Below, piece after piece: positions 22,101 to 37,100 of a stretch of 64,000 bases of DNA. The position numbers and the translations under genes were made by a program. The DNA comes from Lumbricus terrestris. Its lineage: Eukaryota > Annelida > Clitellata > Crassiclitellata > Lumbricidae. Numbering within the stretch: position 1 is the stretch's first letter; the number at the start of each line of letters is the position of its first letter. The stretch spans positions 81,757,505-81,821,504 of the forward strand of contig OX457036.1 of the NCBI GenBank assembly GCA_949752735.1, in the 5' to 3' direction. Below the pieces are notes generated by a model. It had not been told where the DNA came from, did not search any database, and worked only from the letters and a program-made list of their open reading frames with translations.

Positions 22101-25100
22101 TTAGGACCATCTAGTGCACCAGGCATGCGAAATGGACCTTCGGTAGGACCAAACGGCATTCGACCTGACCCATCTGAGACAACAGGGATTCTGTTTGGAC
22201 CATCAGGTCCAAATGGAATTCTATTTGAACCAAATGGTATTTGACCTATGGCATCAGATGTTTGGTTTCGACCACCAGTCGCCAGTCCAAATGGTCCTGC
22301 TACCATTCCACTTGACCCACAGACTCTTTGATCCTGATCGGCAAGCGGTTCTCCCTGTGTGCCACCTCTGTTGGGAGTGTCTCTGGATTCCTTATCCTGA
22401 CGTCCAAGAAATTTATTGGACAGCTCTTGAAACCCAGTTGACATCTTCTCATGCATCTGTCTTTCTTTGTCAGCAAATGACCCAGTGCCAGAACTCTTTG
22501 CTAAATCCACACTGATAGGGCCAGGACCACTAAATGGAATCATTCCCCTTGGTCCTTGTGATGGCATACTAGGTCCCACTGCACGAAATACGTTCGATCT
22601 ATCACTTCCTTCAGCAATTCCCGAATGTCTGATTGGCATATCAGGTATCATAGGCAGTCTGTTTGGTCCACTGACTGACTGACTTCGTGGCCATGAACAA
22701 GGCTGACCACCAAATGCATTGGGTGCAAATTGCACAGCATCAGATTTACCAGCAGCATTAGATCCGCTGGTTGCATCAACTGATCCAGCAGGCAATGCAT
22801 TAGGTCCACCAGCAAAGCCAGAGCCAGGCCTGACATGATGATGATGATCTGGTGCTCCTGGCATAGACTCAGAACCAAATGCTTGGCTACTAGGACCACT
22901 GGACCTAACTGGAGGAGGCATGACACCCATGTTTGGGCCAGACTGATTTGATTCACTGCTACGAAGATCTCCAGAAAAACCAGATGACTGATTCTGAAGT
23001 GGTTGGAAGGTCACTGTCCTTCCACTGGAGTGTTGTCCCTGGGGAACTGGTCCAAATCCTGGAGAAACAGCCACAGGTCCCAACTGACCATGCAGCGTTG
23101 GAGGGACAACTGAAATTGCAAAACTGAAGCCAGTTGCTGCAGAACTGACGACTGGTGGGATGCTGCTTCCACGCACTTCATCCCTCCAACCTTGTCCAGA
23201 ACCCACATCAGCAGCACTAGACATATCAACATTGCGTGCATTTGCTTCGACTGCCGTGTTTTTCATGCTGCTGTCTTTCTCGGTACTCCTCTTTTCCAAT
23301 CCACTCATCACCATCGATTCAGATGATGAGGCTCTTAAGTAATCCATGTCCGGTTTCATCTCCTGCTTGCCATACTCAGTACCTGGATTCCAACCTGAGC
23401 CACTACGCTGCCGGGCCTCACTGAACTGTGTGCCCGAAGGCATAGAACCAGACTGGATGAGCTCAATACGAGATTCAAGGAAGTCCTGATCGTCCCCTTG
23501 CGATGAGGACACGGACTCATCCAAGTCCATATTATCACTCATGCTCTCTACAGTGCCAGGTTCTTCTGTGGCCTTCTCCTCTGGAGTTGGCAGGTCGCCA
23601 GCAGCTGACTGAGGGCCAAGAGACGGAGGAGGCCTAGTGGGATCGAATTTCGCCAGGAAACCAGGCGGGGGGACATGTGGGTTGAAGTCACACAGTGATG
23701 GCCAAATTCCAGGCAATGGTGGAAATAAGGAGTCTGCAGTTGTCGAAGTGCTAGGGGGTATGATTCCAGGTGTAATGATGCCTGGAATGGCCTGAGTGGC
23801 AGAGGCTGCGGCAGTGGAGTTCAAGATGTTCTGGATTCCCTGAACTAACTGAGAACAAACGGCTGCCGTGGCTGCATTTGTACCGTCTGCTTCTGACAGT
23901 ATTCTGGGTTCATCGTTTGACATACTCAAAGCACTCTCCTAAAGCAATAAAACAAATTCCATGTAACAGAAGTAAACAGGACAGTACTGACTTACATGTT
24001 TGCTTTTAATGATCTGGAAAAAGCCAAGGTAGATTAACTATCCATAAGACTGGTCAAATATTCATTGAGCAAAACACTAGACTTACACCGAACTAGTAGA
24101 GCTCTTGAAAAAATGAGCAATGCTTATACAGAATAAGAATGTTAAGTCACCATGTGTACCTGAAGCAAAATAAATGCAAAACCTCAAGAGACTAGAGCAA
24201 TGCAGCTTTCAAACATTGAGTCACGCTGATATTGAAACAATCAAACTTCATCCTATTTTCATCGTCATTGGTCAAAGCGGTTTTAATCATTTCTTAACAT
24301 CGTCAATAAATTTGGATCTGCCACGCTGTTTATTTTGACGTCGCAAATATGGATAAGGATATTTAGTGGCGTAGCCAGGAATTTTTCATGGTTTTTTTTT
24401 GCCTGGTCACCCTTTTTGAAACCAACCCAACAGTATTACAGTAAATAAAAAGGGAATAAAGTAACAAAAGGGAATAAAGTAAGAAAAGCAGTCATTACTA
24501 CAAGCAATTGTTTTGTTTTTTCTTATTTAAGTGAATAAATAACCTTAAAAAACTTTTTTCCTAGGCCAATGGGGGGTTTAACCCCCGAAACCCCCCTGGC
24601 TACGCCACTGAGGATATTGGTTAATCCAACAAACGATGCTAATAAAAGCTGAAACATTTGCACATAATAACTTGTATTGATAACCAAGTACAATAGTACA
24701 TGGCAAACCTCAGTTCATGCCCATTACTTCATTTGAATTGCAGAAAAGACAAGCATACTCATAATCTATTTTAGTTCGAAAAATAACCAGTCCTTTGAGC
24801 AAACTCTGAGGAGCAGTCACAGGTATAGTGTTTGCAATTTCATCTTGCTTAATGATACATTGTGAGGGTCTCATCTTTCTACCAATGCTTGTTTTACAGC
24901 CAAGTAGGCCATGGGTGGCCAATGGAGTAGGTATATCAAACACCATTCTGCCCTGTACGGGATTTGAAGCCTAACCTGATGGTTGACAATTAAGCGTGCT
25001 AACCGCTAGACTACCAAGAACTTCCCTTAATTTATGTTTGTTATCACTTTAAAATGAAATGGCAGTTCCATACAAACACTTACATTGTCAGCCGTGTTTG

Positions 25101-28100
25101 GAACAAGTGAAGCGACAGGTGACTTGAGAGATTCTCCCAATGAATTGGTTTCTTCAACTGCTTGATCAGACACAAGTGACATTGCTAATAATAGTAGTTG
25201 CATACACAATATCAATAAAGTTACTCAATGTCCCTGACATAAGTGCATCACCATTACTCAGTTTTCAACATGTCATTCTGAAACTATTCGTAGAAGCATC
25301 AATACACAATTGTAAAAACCCAAGACAATTATAAAACAAGAGCACCCCACATCAATCTCTATGCAGTTGCAAAATTAACACCGTATCATATTAAATAGAA
25401 AACCAAGAGTGTCGTAATATCGTCTTTCGTTATCCAGACATGCCTTATAATACAATCATGGTAAAATAGATTATTTTCTATCAGTGTCATTGCAATCGAC
25501 GACAGATTGGTGAAATCTGGTGAATGCCTTCTGCTATAATGATAGATTAATAAGACAGCAGCTGTGACTGGGAAATAAAGATATGCATAGGAAAGGCAAA
25601 TGCTGCATTTGGGAGGTGTACTAAGCTCCGGAAGGAGAATGGTCTAAGGTACGATGCTATAGTTTTGAGCACAATGCTATGGGGGATCTGAGACATAGCC
25701 AGTGACAGTGGCAGACAGGAAAACATAACATGCAGCATAGCATAATATCACAAGTGGCTGAGAAAATTCTATATATGGTATAGCACAACAAGATAACAGA
25801 CAAGACTATAAGAGAAAAGACAAAGATCCGGACATTTCCCCAACATGGATGATAGTTCAGCACATGATCTATCATCTTTCGTAGGTGCACCTACAAAGGT
25901 TTGCAAACTTCACCATTTTACTTAATATCTTGGGAATCATCATTCAAAAAAAAATGTCTGAGTAGATTTCTTCAAGGGTGCTGTATAAATCATTGAATTG
26001 AATTAATAAAATGAATTTCAGCTATTAGACTGCTTCATGCGTTTAATTTTCCTCCAGCAAAGACAAAAAGAGAAAATTCAGATGTCCTACCAGATGCCTG
26101 CAGAGTAATGGGATGGTTGACCAACGGCAGAGCAGAGGGGTTGTTGTTTGGAGGGGTGTTTGCAGATGGTGGCAATGATCGAGGAGGCAGCTTGCCATCT
26201 GGTTGGCAATCAGTTGAGCTTGTAACCTCGTTGCTTGTTGTCTGATCATCCTGAACTCTGTCTTCGCTGAGATCTACAGCAAAACGCAAAGTATTATTCA
26301 TACAAGAGAACTGAGCACAACTACCAGCATCGCTCTATCCACCGTGTTTTATATGGCCCGTTCAAGCAAAACAGTACGCCAGACTGTCAATCAAAAGGGT
26401 CGGGTGATCAAACTTCCACCAGAACGCTTATTTTTGAAACAGCTATTTTTTATTTCAACAAATTTCTTGCACAAATGATACTGATAATACATAAAGTGAA
26501 ACTGAAAAATTTACATCTTGAAACTTTTATGAATAATACCCATCTTCTTAATTTCCAGCTTTGCATTTTTCAAGCTCTTGATAAAATAGTTCCCCATGAC
26601 CATAGTGCTTTGCCCCCGAAAAATATGCAGGCACCCAAGCAAGCTAAATGTAGCAACTTACTCTTCATATGGTCTGGCAGACTTTCCTCATCAACAACTG
26701 CCCCAACTGCAATGGCATCGAGACACTGCGGCAGACGATCCCATGGGACGTATGTCACACCAAGATCAACGTCCCATCGACTTTTAAACTCCGATTCTTT
26801 GATTCCAATGTTGGGAGCCCACGTCACCTATAAAGACAGCCAGACAATCATTTCCTTAGCCAAGGAAATTCCAATGTTAAAATCTCCAAGTCTAGCTCTA
26901 TAGGCTGTTGGACCACTGTTGGTGCATCCCAAACCAGACTTTGCACTTAGATCGAGATTATTACTAATTAGCATAATATGAAGAATTATAAAAGTATAAA
27001 TTAATCAAGCTAAACATGTAAGAGCCACAACTTAGTTAAAAACAATTGTAGCCCTCCAGTGGTTTAAATAACCGTAGCACATTACATATTTTTCAACCTA
27101 AGCTTATTTTCTGCTGATTCTACCAACAGAAAAACTGCATCTGTAGAGAAGAATTAAGACAGGAATAACTAGAAAGCGTACCTTGAGGTTTTTGTCCAAT
27201 AGCTTTAGATCATTGAGACCTTGTAAAGCTCTTGTTGCCTCCTGTCTAGAATCGAAGCATGCAAACGCACAGCCACGCTGAGGTATCAGCTGCAAACCAG
27301 AAAAGACCACATGATCATTCTAACACTAAAAGACATTCCGTCCATCATATCTCAGGAAAAACAGATAACAGAAATTTTCCAAAACCACACCAATTAGTCA
27401 GGCCTACAAGCCCTAAAACAGAGGTGTTAAAAGTCCAGCCTGTTGGCCATATCTGATGCGCTTGTGATGTTTTTGGCCTTGTAGAGCCTTGCCTAAAGAC
27501 TACAGAATTTGAGAATACAAGCAAAAATAATCATTCTCACTGCAAATGAAGTGAAGTCGAATTGCTGTGCAATCAACATCCAACAGGCCAGGCAATATTA
27601 AATCTACACTCTCCAATAGGAGTTTTTGATCATGAATATCACAGTTAAGCTGTTGGCATGCACCCTTTAAATTTAGTTTTTTTTAATGTTTAAATAGTAA
27701 AGCAACTGAAAACAAAGCTGATGTCTGAAAACTCTAATATCTTGCGCTATAGCACGACAGAAGTCAAGTCTTACTTCGATAGATGCCTTCCCAAACTTAG
27801 CCACTTCTGTGAGCAGGGTCTCCTCCTTCAGTTGCTTGCTCACGTTTCCAATCCACAGTGTCACGCTGCAGACTAACAAACCAAACAGAAATCACCATAA
27901 AACAATGTTCAAGAAAAAGGCAGAAATTGAAAATAAACCATGGATCTAAAAAAAATAAGTCCCTTTTAATATTTAAACTTACTAAATTTGTGACTCCAAC
28001 AAAACCAATTTTCCAAGAAGTAACTCTTCAGCTCAGTAATCTTTTAATGCACACGCATCAATGTATTCAATGCTTCCTCTGCATACCAATTGCTTTGATT

Positions 28101-31100
28101 CAATACAAGGCTAAAATACATATTTGCGAACATGAGCTATACAATTTATGTAGCGAAATACAATATAAAGAACCGATTGTGAAATATGGACTATGCAACT
28201 AAATTACACTTTGGCATAACAAAATGAAAATGCATAACAAAATGAAAAGGCATTTAAAGAATTGCAATGTCATCTCAACTAGTCTGAGGATCTAACCAAA
28301 CAACGACAAATCAATCTGGTTACTCTAGAAAGGACAGATAAACAGCAGAACTCACTGCAGGCATGTTGCTCCTTCAATGGAGGAAGACCTAATCGAGGAT
28401 GTTCGTGAACACGCTCCCATCTGGAAATATCCTTCTCTGGTTCCGATGGTCTCCACCTAAAATCACACAATGCACGCATATTCGTATAATTAACAATAAA
28501 CACATCTGCTATATAAGTACTTGACCAAAGACATGCATAAATTTGTCAAATATACTACCACCGATGATCTCACCGCAGTTTTCAATGTCACTTGTATTCA
28601 GTTTCCCAACACAAAGCAGTAAAAAACATGAAATTTAGCTTCTTTGTGCACAGTGGCTTCTGGTGAGAATTTTTAGATTCCAGTTTTCATCATGGGAAGC
28701 CTAAATTTAAAGTCTGTTAAAGAATCCAAATGAAAACAAAAGAGAAAGTCATTGATAGTTGCAATTAAATCAAAAATCGTTGCATTCTTATCAATCCCTA
28801 TTAAATGTGTACGAACAGTTAGTCACGAGTTAAGAAGAACAACAACAATGACGACTAACCTCTTATGATCCGGTGAGTGTGAGGACTTCTTCTTATCAAC
28901 CGGAATAATACTTCGTGATTGAGATCGAGATCTCGATCGACGAGAATTCCTAAAACGGATGCAATATAGTTCAGTGTCACTGTCAAACCTCCTAGCAACC
29001 CCTACTGGCTAATATTTTTTACCATGATATTACATAGGTGCAACCAATGACCACGGCAAAGAAAAGAGAACCCTTTTGTTGTGAATGCATTCATTAACAG
29101 TTCCAATAAACCTATACCTGAAAGAAATCAGGCTTAAAAGTCAGACCGTTTGGCCCAAAATTCATAGACTTTTCAAAGAAAAAATCATATAATATAGCAG
29201 GAAATTGCTTATAAATATTTAACATGTCAATGCCTCATTTCAGCCTTAAAGCTTCATGTGGGTAATATAGATTTTACCGGTAGATTCATTAATTAGATGC
29301 AAAAATCAATAATCAGGGAATTACATAAAAGACCATTTTCCAGTAGATCTAGTAAACAGCAAGTCACCCATTTTGCATGCCAATGTCGTGTATATATAAT
29401 ATATATAACATATATAATCTCATATATATATTGACATATATATATATATATATAAATATAAATAATCTTTAAACAGTTCAGCAACTTAGAATAAATCCTC
29501 TTCAAAGGCAATAACATTCAAAGGAATCCGAAAACACCAGAGTGCTGATGAACAAAGTACGTAACACTCTACCTCGAAGGTGACTTTGACCGTGATCTCC
29601 TCCTTCCAAGTTTCCGATCTGCCGCCTTTCCTGCTCTGGTCTCCGACTCCTGGTCATGACCTTTGATGACCTGGTGATCCAAACGTGAAGACGATGATCG
29701 ATCTCTGACGATGAACTCTTCCAGTTGTCCGCCCTCCTTTCCACCACCTTCTTGCCGGTCTCGACTGCCTGTCCTTGCCTGGCGATCATCACTGGCAAGT
29801 CGCCTCACGCTTGACCGCTTCCACTCGTCCTTCTCTCCTCTGTCCCATCCATCGCGTTCGCTGTCCCTCTTCCATGCTCCTCTTACAAAATCCCTCGATG
29901 TCTTCCGGTCATCGTGGACCTCATCCTCACAAGGAGTGCTCTGTAGCTGCAAAGAAAGCATATGATACTTGATCCACATTCCCACAACAGCTGACTCTCT
30001 TCACCATTCAAATTCACCAATGCAACACAAGTTGTAAATGAATATTTATACAACACTTTCAACATATTGGTGAAGGGCTCAGTAGTGCAGAGGTAAGCAT
30101 GCTGAACCATCAAACAACAGATCAGGGGTTCAAATCCCCACTAAGGCAGAATTTGTTTCTGTTTTCTGCCCCATCTGCATCCCTAGTCAAGATAGTCATA
30201 TTGAGTACTCCATAAACTCACTGACTGTATACTGTTGGTGGGAAGATTATACATTAAGGGGAGGACTGGTCACCCACCCTCACTTGGTAACAAAATGAAG
30301 TTGCCAACACCTCCTACCCATGGCTGCTACAACTTAAGGTACTGAGGCTAACACCCTTCTTCTTTAAAAAACATACACTATATCGTATGCACCCGCTGAT
30401 TTAATACTACATTAAATATTATTAACTGTGAGATTCTTAATAGGCATTTTATACATAGGCATATACATACATAATTACATATGTACTATGCGGTGTTTCC
30501 ATGCAGCAGTGCAATATAAATGACCAATCAAACTCAATTATGACCAATTACAATTTAACGCAATTGCATAGTGTGTCATACCATGTAACTTCACATAATT
30601 TGCAGCACATTACAGTTTCATTGCAACATGTTTGCAATCTCTGTATGTGCATAAACCCATTGATCACTAATAACAGACCACAAAGTCTACAACATCTGGA
30701 GAAGTCGAATTCTAAATACTGTCCAGATTATTATGATGATTTAAACTATGTATAAACAGTCAGAAGTCTTCAGCTCAACCAGGATAGTCCAGCAGTCAGC
30801 CTTTCAGCAATGCTACATACAGCTAAAGCTATCACTAAAAATATATTCAAGTAAGTTCATTCATTCATCCATTTCAAAAATGTGTATAGCGCTCCAATAA
30901 TAAACCTATCAGAAGCACTTCTATCCCAACTATGGCAATACAAATTAGATTTCAGCAACATGCAAAATGTATTGGCATAATTTAAATTACAGGACAACCA
31001 TTAAGTGCATTGCCTGCTTGCCCCAACCCACATATCAGCAGATCAAACCTAGTAACAAGCCCATCAAAACATACAGAAACTAAGACAGAGAGACTGGCAT

Positions 31101-34100
31101 CTGTCAATCAAAATATCACAATACTGAGCAATACACTTGAATGCTTACTTAACACAAATATCGCTTCATGTCATCCATAACACCCAAAAGAATTAGTTAC
31201 AGATAGCAAGGAGTTAGACAATCAAGTTGAGTGCTCTGGTATCTCAAGTAAAACAGACAATCTTGAATCAAAACCATAGTCAGCCTTACAATGATCGTGA
31301 CAAAAACAACGCAAGCATACGAACATTTATATAGTACCTTGCAAGAACTGCACAATGGCTTTTAAATAAAGCTATCAATATATCCAAAAATGAAATAAGC
31401 TTGAAGTGTTTCCTCAAATACTTCTCAGTGCAAAGTTCTTAATTTAAAATGGCAGATTCTAATCTGAAAATTTCAACAGTGTTGTCGCCATAATGCAAAG
31501 AGCAATTAGAGCTTTAATAACCATAATAACCAATTGTCGTTTTAAGCACAAACCACATCCAAGAAACAAAACCCACTGGACGACGTAGCAATTCAACATC
31601 CATAAAAATGGAATGAGAATCCAATTTGAGAGAAGGGCAAGCAGACAACGAATGAGGGTCACGAAGGCAACTGACACACAGCAGAACTTTCTCATCACCT
31701 CATGAAACTCGTTACTTCCAACCAACTCAAACAACTTACTAATTTGGCTGCTACAGCTAAATGACAAAACAATTACACTAATCGGCCATTGTGCAATAAT
31801 AACAATAGACAACAACTGACCTGCAGAAGAGACGAAGCAGGAGGACTGACAAAGACATCTTCGCTGCCGATAGCCAGCGCCACCCGAGGAGGCTGACTAG
31901 ATCTTGGTGTGACGATGTCAGAGATGTCGTCGTGACTTTGATCGATGTCACGATCGTAGGTAAGAGAAGCGTCCCTTTCCGCTGGGGACCACAGCTTACT
32001 ACTGGAATGACCTAAGGCACTCGGATGAGAACCAGACACTTTGTGCTTCCGACTGTGTCCGTGCTCCAAAGGCAAACTGCAAATGACAACCAAAACAACT
32101 AAATAGAAATGCTACACTGGTGCAGAATTCACAAGGTACTGCACAGAATGCGATACCTTACACTCAGAGGTTCCACTCACCTTATACTCAGTTTTAGCCA
32201 TTTATGAACAATATTATATGTTGCTAAAAGAATATGACATGAAAACTATTCCTACAAAAATGAAAATGCATTAACAATTCACGAACAGTCAAAAGAAAGG
32301 GAAAATATTTATTGCTCGGGTAGTAAAGAAATTTCTGATGATGATTCTACACACAACAGAAGCAAACATGACTGAACGACTTATAAAATAATGCAAAGTT
32401 CTGATATATAGTAAAACTTTTAACGTTATAAAAGCAAAGTGTGTTGCCTACGCTGACACATGTGAAAGCGAACTGCAGCTATTGACGTCTCTTCTATCGT
32501 CATCCAAATCGCTTTCTGTGTAGCTCACGTCAGCAAATTTCTTCATGAACATAAAAAAGGAATATATCAGAACATGAATCTAAACTACTGCATCCGCAAC
32601 TCTACCATTATCATATTCGTATACAAGTTTCCTTGAAGAAGTGCTATTTAAATACTTGAATGAAAAAATGAATTCATAATCATCATGGTAAGTGTGAACA
32701 TTCATGCTTCATTTCTGCAATAAAACTCCTCAAAGGTTGTCCTGACCTGAATCATTTAAGACTAGTACTATAAGAGAAAAACAGTGGTCTTAAATCACTG
32801 AAAAATTTGAAACAAAGAAAGCACAAGAAGCTTGTGTCATAGGTTGTTATCAACCAGCTAATTAAAAAATTCTAAAATTGTGCATAACATTACAAAACCA
32901 GTTCGTAGTAATGAAATTCATAAACTGCTGCTTTGCTGCAACATCTAACTGTATTTGGAAAACTCTGCAGCATCCAAATAACAATACACAAAGCATCAAC
33001 CATAGGTTACATCTCCAGAACAATGATTTCTTAACCAGTCTTTTGCACAAAACCAGCTGATATTCATGAGATAAAAGACAAGAATTATGCTATGTACATT
33101 TCCTAAATTTTCAGCGCGACACAAAAGTCATGTAAGAGTGACCAATTAATTCACTGGACCTGCATCAATTAAGTCCGAAAGTAACCTGATTGTTTGGTCT
33201 GTCTCAATACCAGGGAGGTCAAGTAATTAAAACAGCACATGTGGTGCTACGCTGGAAATCATTGACGAGGTAGTTAAAAGGCAGTGTTGGAACAGAATCA
33301 GGATAGCTTGGTGAGTTCGGATTTCAGACGTGAGTGGAAAGCTGCAGAAGAGGGTAAGTGGAGAAGAGATGAAACTGAGAGATGATAATGAAGATGAGCA
33401 AACTGATGGAGTTTGTTTCAAAGAGCTGACTAACTGCATCACAGACTGAGGAGCAGTTGCAAAATGTTACAGAGGATGAGACTGTGTGCTGAGATAGAGG
33501 AAGACGTAATGAGGAAGAAGTAGATCGGAGTGGTTGGATTGTGAATAGCTGGCGAATTTAACACGATTAGGATGTTTGAAGTAAGAGATACATGCAGATT
33601 AGCAGATGACAAGCTATGAAGGATGGAGAAATCACAAAATGAAGCCGCTCTTTTCTGAAGACAATGTCTCTGGCTTACCTGGTTAATAACAGGTGACGGT
33701 TCCATGGTGCCAATCAATTCCTCCCTGGACACGGATCCTGTGCCGCCTCCTACTCCACTGCCAAGTCTGCTCATCAGTGCTGCTGTCAAGGCCTGGATCT
33801 GGGCCATGAGATTGCTGTCAATCTGGAGCTGTGGTTCTGGCTGCTGCTGCATCTGCAAGTGCTGCAGCAGCTGCTGTTGCATCAGATGCAGCTGTAACTG
33901 CTGAGGGTTGATCAGTGGAATAATCGGCTGATCAACAAATGTGACACAAGACAATAACCATTGAAACAACATTCATAAAGTAAGACAATGATGACATCTT
34001 CTTCAACTACCAAAAACGAACACAGCTTACAATTAGCAGAAACAATTCTCTGACAGTTCCCAATTAGTTTGGTGAGCACGATGGGTAGTGCAACTGAATT

Positions 34101-37100
34101 TCAGCATATAAGTGAGGATAGTGACTGGTCAGTCCTCTCCCTCACCGTCTCATCTTTCCATTGACAGTGTACAGCTAATGTATTCATTACAACTGAGGAG
34201 GCAAAAGGTCACAGGTGAAATCTTCAATCAGATTTGAACCCCTGATCTATTGGCTTACCATCCAGCACACTAATCTATTCTATTCTATTCTATTCTATTT
34301 TGGGATTTATAAAGCGCCTCTCACAGTACAACCTAATCAGAGGCGCTCCCAGTGCGAAGAACTCCTGGAAAAAGAAAAGTCTTAAGACAACGGGCAGAAA
34401 AAGTAAAGCCTCCAGATAAAATCTGGGAACGAATAATAGGAGGAACGCCATTCCACAGTAAAGGGCAGACGGAGGCAAAGGCGCGATGTTGGGCTGTGGC
34501 AGTCCGAGATCGTGGTACAAGAAGATCGTGACGGTCTAAAGAGCGGAGAGGACGTCCAACGGTAGCAGAGAAAGGCTTCCTAATAAGATCACAAAGGTAG
34601 CGAGGCGCTTGACCCAAAAACATCTTATAGGTAAGAAAAAGAATTTTATATTGAATCCGGGCAGTCAAAGGAAGCCAGTGAAGGTGCTCAGTCATGAAAG
34701 TCGAAATGTGAGAGAAACGAGGAAGGCGGGCAATCAAACGTGCAGATGCATTAAGTACCGATTGAAGAGGAGCCAGGCGGAGTTTAGGTAGGCCAATGAG
34801 TAACGAGTTACAATAGTCAATGCGGGAACAGATGAAGGCATGGACCATAGAAGAAAAAATCGATGAAGAGACAGATCGCCTAATGGCACGTAAACGTCGC
34901 AGATGATAGAAACTGGACCGAGAAATATTAGAAATATGTGTAGAGAAGGAAAGAGTATTGTCAATAGTAACACCCAGGTCACGGACATTTGTCACAAAAG
35001 TAAATTGAGGAAAGTGCTTGGCAAGTAAAACGTAATCAAGCTTGTTAAGCTGTTGACGGGTGCCCAACCAGATCAACAGAGTCTTGGAAGAGTTGAGTGA
35101 AAGACGATTTGAGGACATCCAACAATTGACATCAGCATATAATCACTAGACGAATGCGCACCTAAGGTGAAATACATAACAACAGAACTATTATGTGGCA
35201 TGGAAAACAAATATGAGGCATTTGGATAAGTGCAATGAGATCCAGACAACCTTCTTGTGACCTCCACCATATGTTTCAAGCGCAAGATACCAGATTCTAC
35301 CATAAATAAAAGACACATGTTTTGCCTGCAGACTTAGGCTTTGGAGACTTTACTCTTGTAGATATCTTAGAGAATGTTGAATAAATTATGTAATTACAAT
35401 GCAGCAACATATGCGCAATCTTTGACTACCTTTCATGCACAATTATTAAACTAGAGGTCTAAAAACTTAGTCATTATTACAGACACACACACAATCTGTT
35501 GTAGTTGTATTTTACAACAATACCTTTATCATTGTCAGTACTTAGTTAGTTACTGCTAGGATGTATTCCATGATCCACTAGCACAAATGCTATGAGTTAC
35601 ATAACAAGTACAGTTTTAACAGGATGACTGTTCCAGTAACATATTGGGCCTGCAGAAATCTGTTTGCCTTCAAATACAAAAACTAAGTACTACGAGTTCA
35701 CATGCAAATGAATGACAGTCAATCAACAGTTTTCAGCTGCTGAAAAGGTTGGTTCACAGTGTTTTAGCTGATGAAATGGCAACTGAAATGTCAGGTCAAA
35801 GTTTCTTTAGATGATTCTTCAGCAATGCAATGCAATGAGAATGGTTGCACAGTTGGTGAAATGCTATTGTTTTCCCTGCAAATCAACAACATGATCTGAT
35901 AACCATCTTGATCCAACCCCCATATATCAACAGAAGAGATATTCAGACAGATAAGACTGAAAACAGTGCTCAGTTACCTGTTGAACCTGCTGCAGTAACT
36001 GTGATATGTTTTTGACGAGGTCATTCTGCGAGTCACCAGCACCAAGGTCCATGTCCAGCAAGGCGGAAGAGGCAGACGACCGGACACTCGTCCTGGACAG
36101 GGAGGTCGCAGGGGTGGATGCTGGCTGTGCTACAGATGGTGGCACTCCAGTTGCCCTCTGGATTGACTTCTGGGCTGCAACATAAGAAAGCAAGGACTCG
36201 ATGATAATCACACATTTTCAATAGACCAACCATCCACAGTGCTCAATGGTACTGCACATCTGGGCAGCAAATGATACCCTTGAACATTCCTATAAGTCTG
36301 CTTCAGAATAAAGATAGAAGACAATAACTTACACTACAGGTAATCAATGCCAAAGGGCAGCCATCATATGAGGTGTTAGCACTTGGCTTCATGACTCAAG
36401 CCAGGACATGTGGAGGTGTGTGTGTGTGTGGCTAAACTAAGTCTAACCACCTGTTCCGAATGCCTTCAGTGTAGAGTTGACAGACTGGTTTATAGCCAGG
36501 TTTCGTGGCCATAAAATGAGTCTGTCAACTGTACACTGAAGACATTTGCAGGGGAAGTTAGTGTCACAGAAGTGTTGTAAATCTACTCTTGTCTAGAAGA
36601 CAATTCAGATCTACAACACCTGGATTGACACCTAAGCTCAGGGCTTGTTTACTTATGGACTATATTGCACATCCTAATGCAAGACAATGGTCGTTTAATA
36701 TCTGTGTACTGTATATACACTGTACAGTTGATAACACTGTTTCTGAGTGCACTATAACAGAAGGAAAAAGAAGTATCTATAGTTTAGTATGTGAGGCGCC
36801 CTTGTAAGCTGTGTTATGGCGCCATAGAAATCGTCATTGTTATTATTATTATTATTAAGACAGAGAGGAAGACGAGTAGAAAGAGAAATATATTTAGGAA
36901 GACAAGTTGTTTCATTGGCATATGAGGCTAGATGGCCAGATCTCCTCTCCCCTCACAATCTGATCCTCCATCAACCAATCATGGGCAATGGACATGCTAC
37001 AGTTGGCCATGGTCTGCAAGAGGAATCAATTCTCAAAGCAACTCTCAGCCCTGGTGGAGTATTAACCTCAACCTTGCAACTGACAGGCAAGCATTCTAAC

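Noticed and set aside
20282..23541. Numerous 60-130 codon ORFs in other frames of the SCAF giant exon
   Set aside because: Shadow frames of a GC-rich repeat region; the main frame alone matches the SCAF gene in phase with its neighbours.
26475..26903. 142-codon plus-strand ORF
   Set aside because: Antisense of SCAF exon 14, which has clear family homology on the minus strand.
30075..30148. True tRNA gene
   Set aside because: A and B boxes are present, but the cloverleaf stems are incomplete and the downstream body is conserved in other copies: a SINE.
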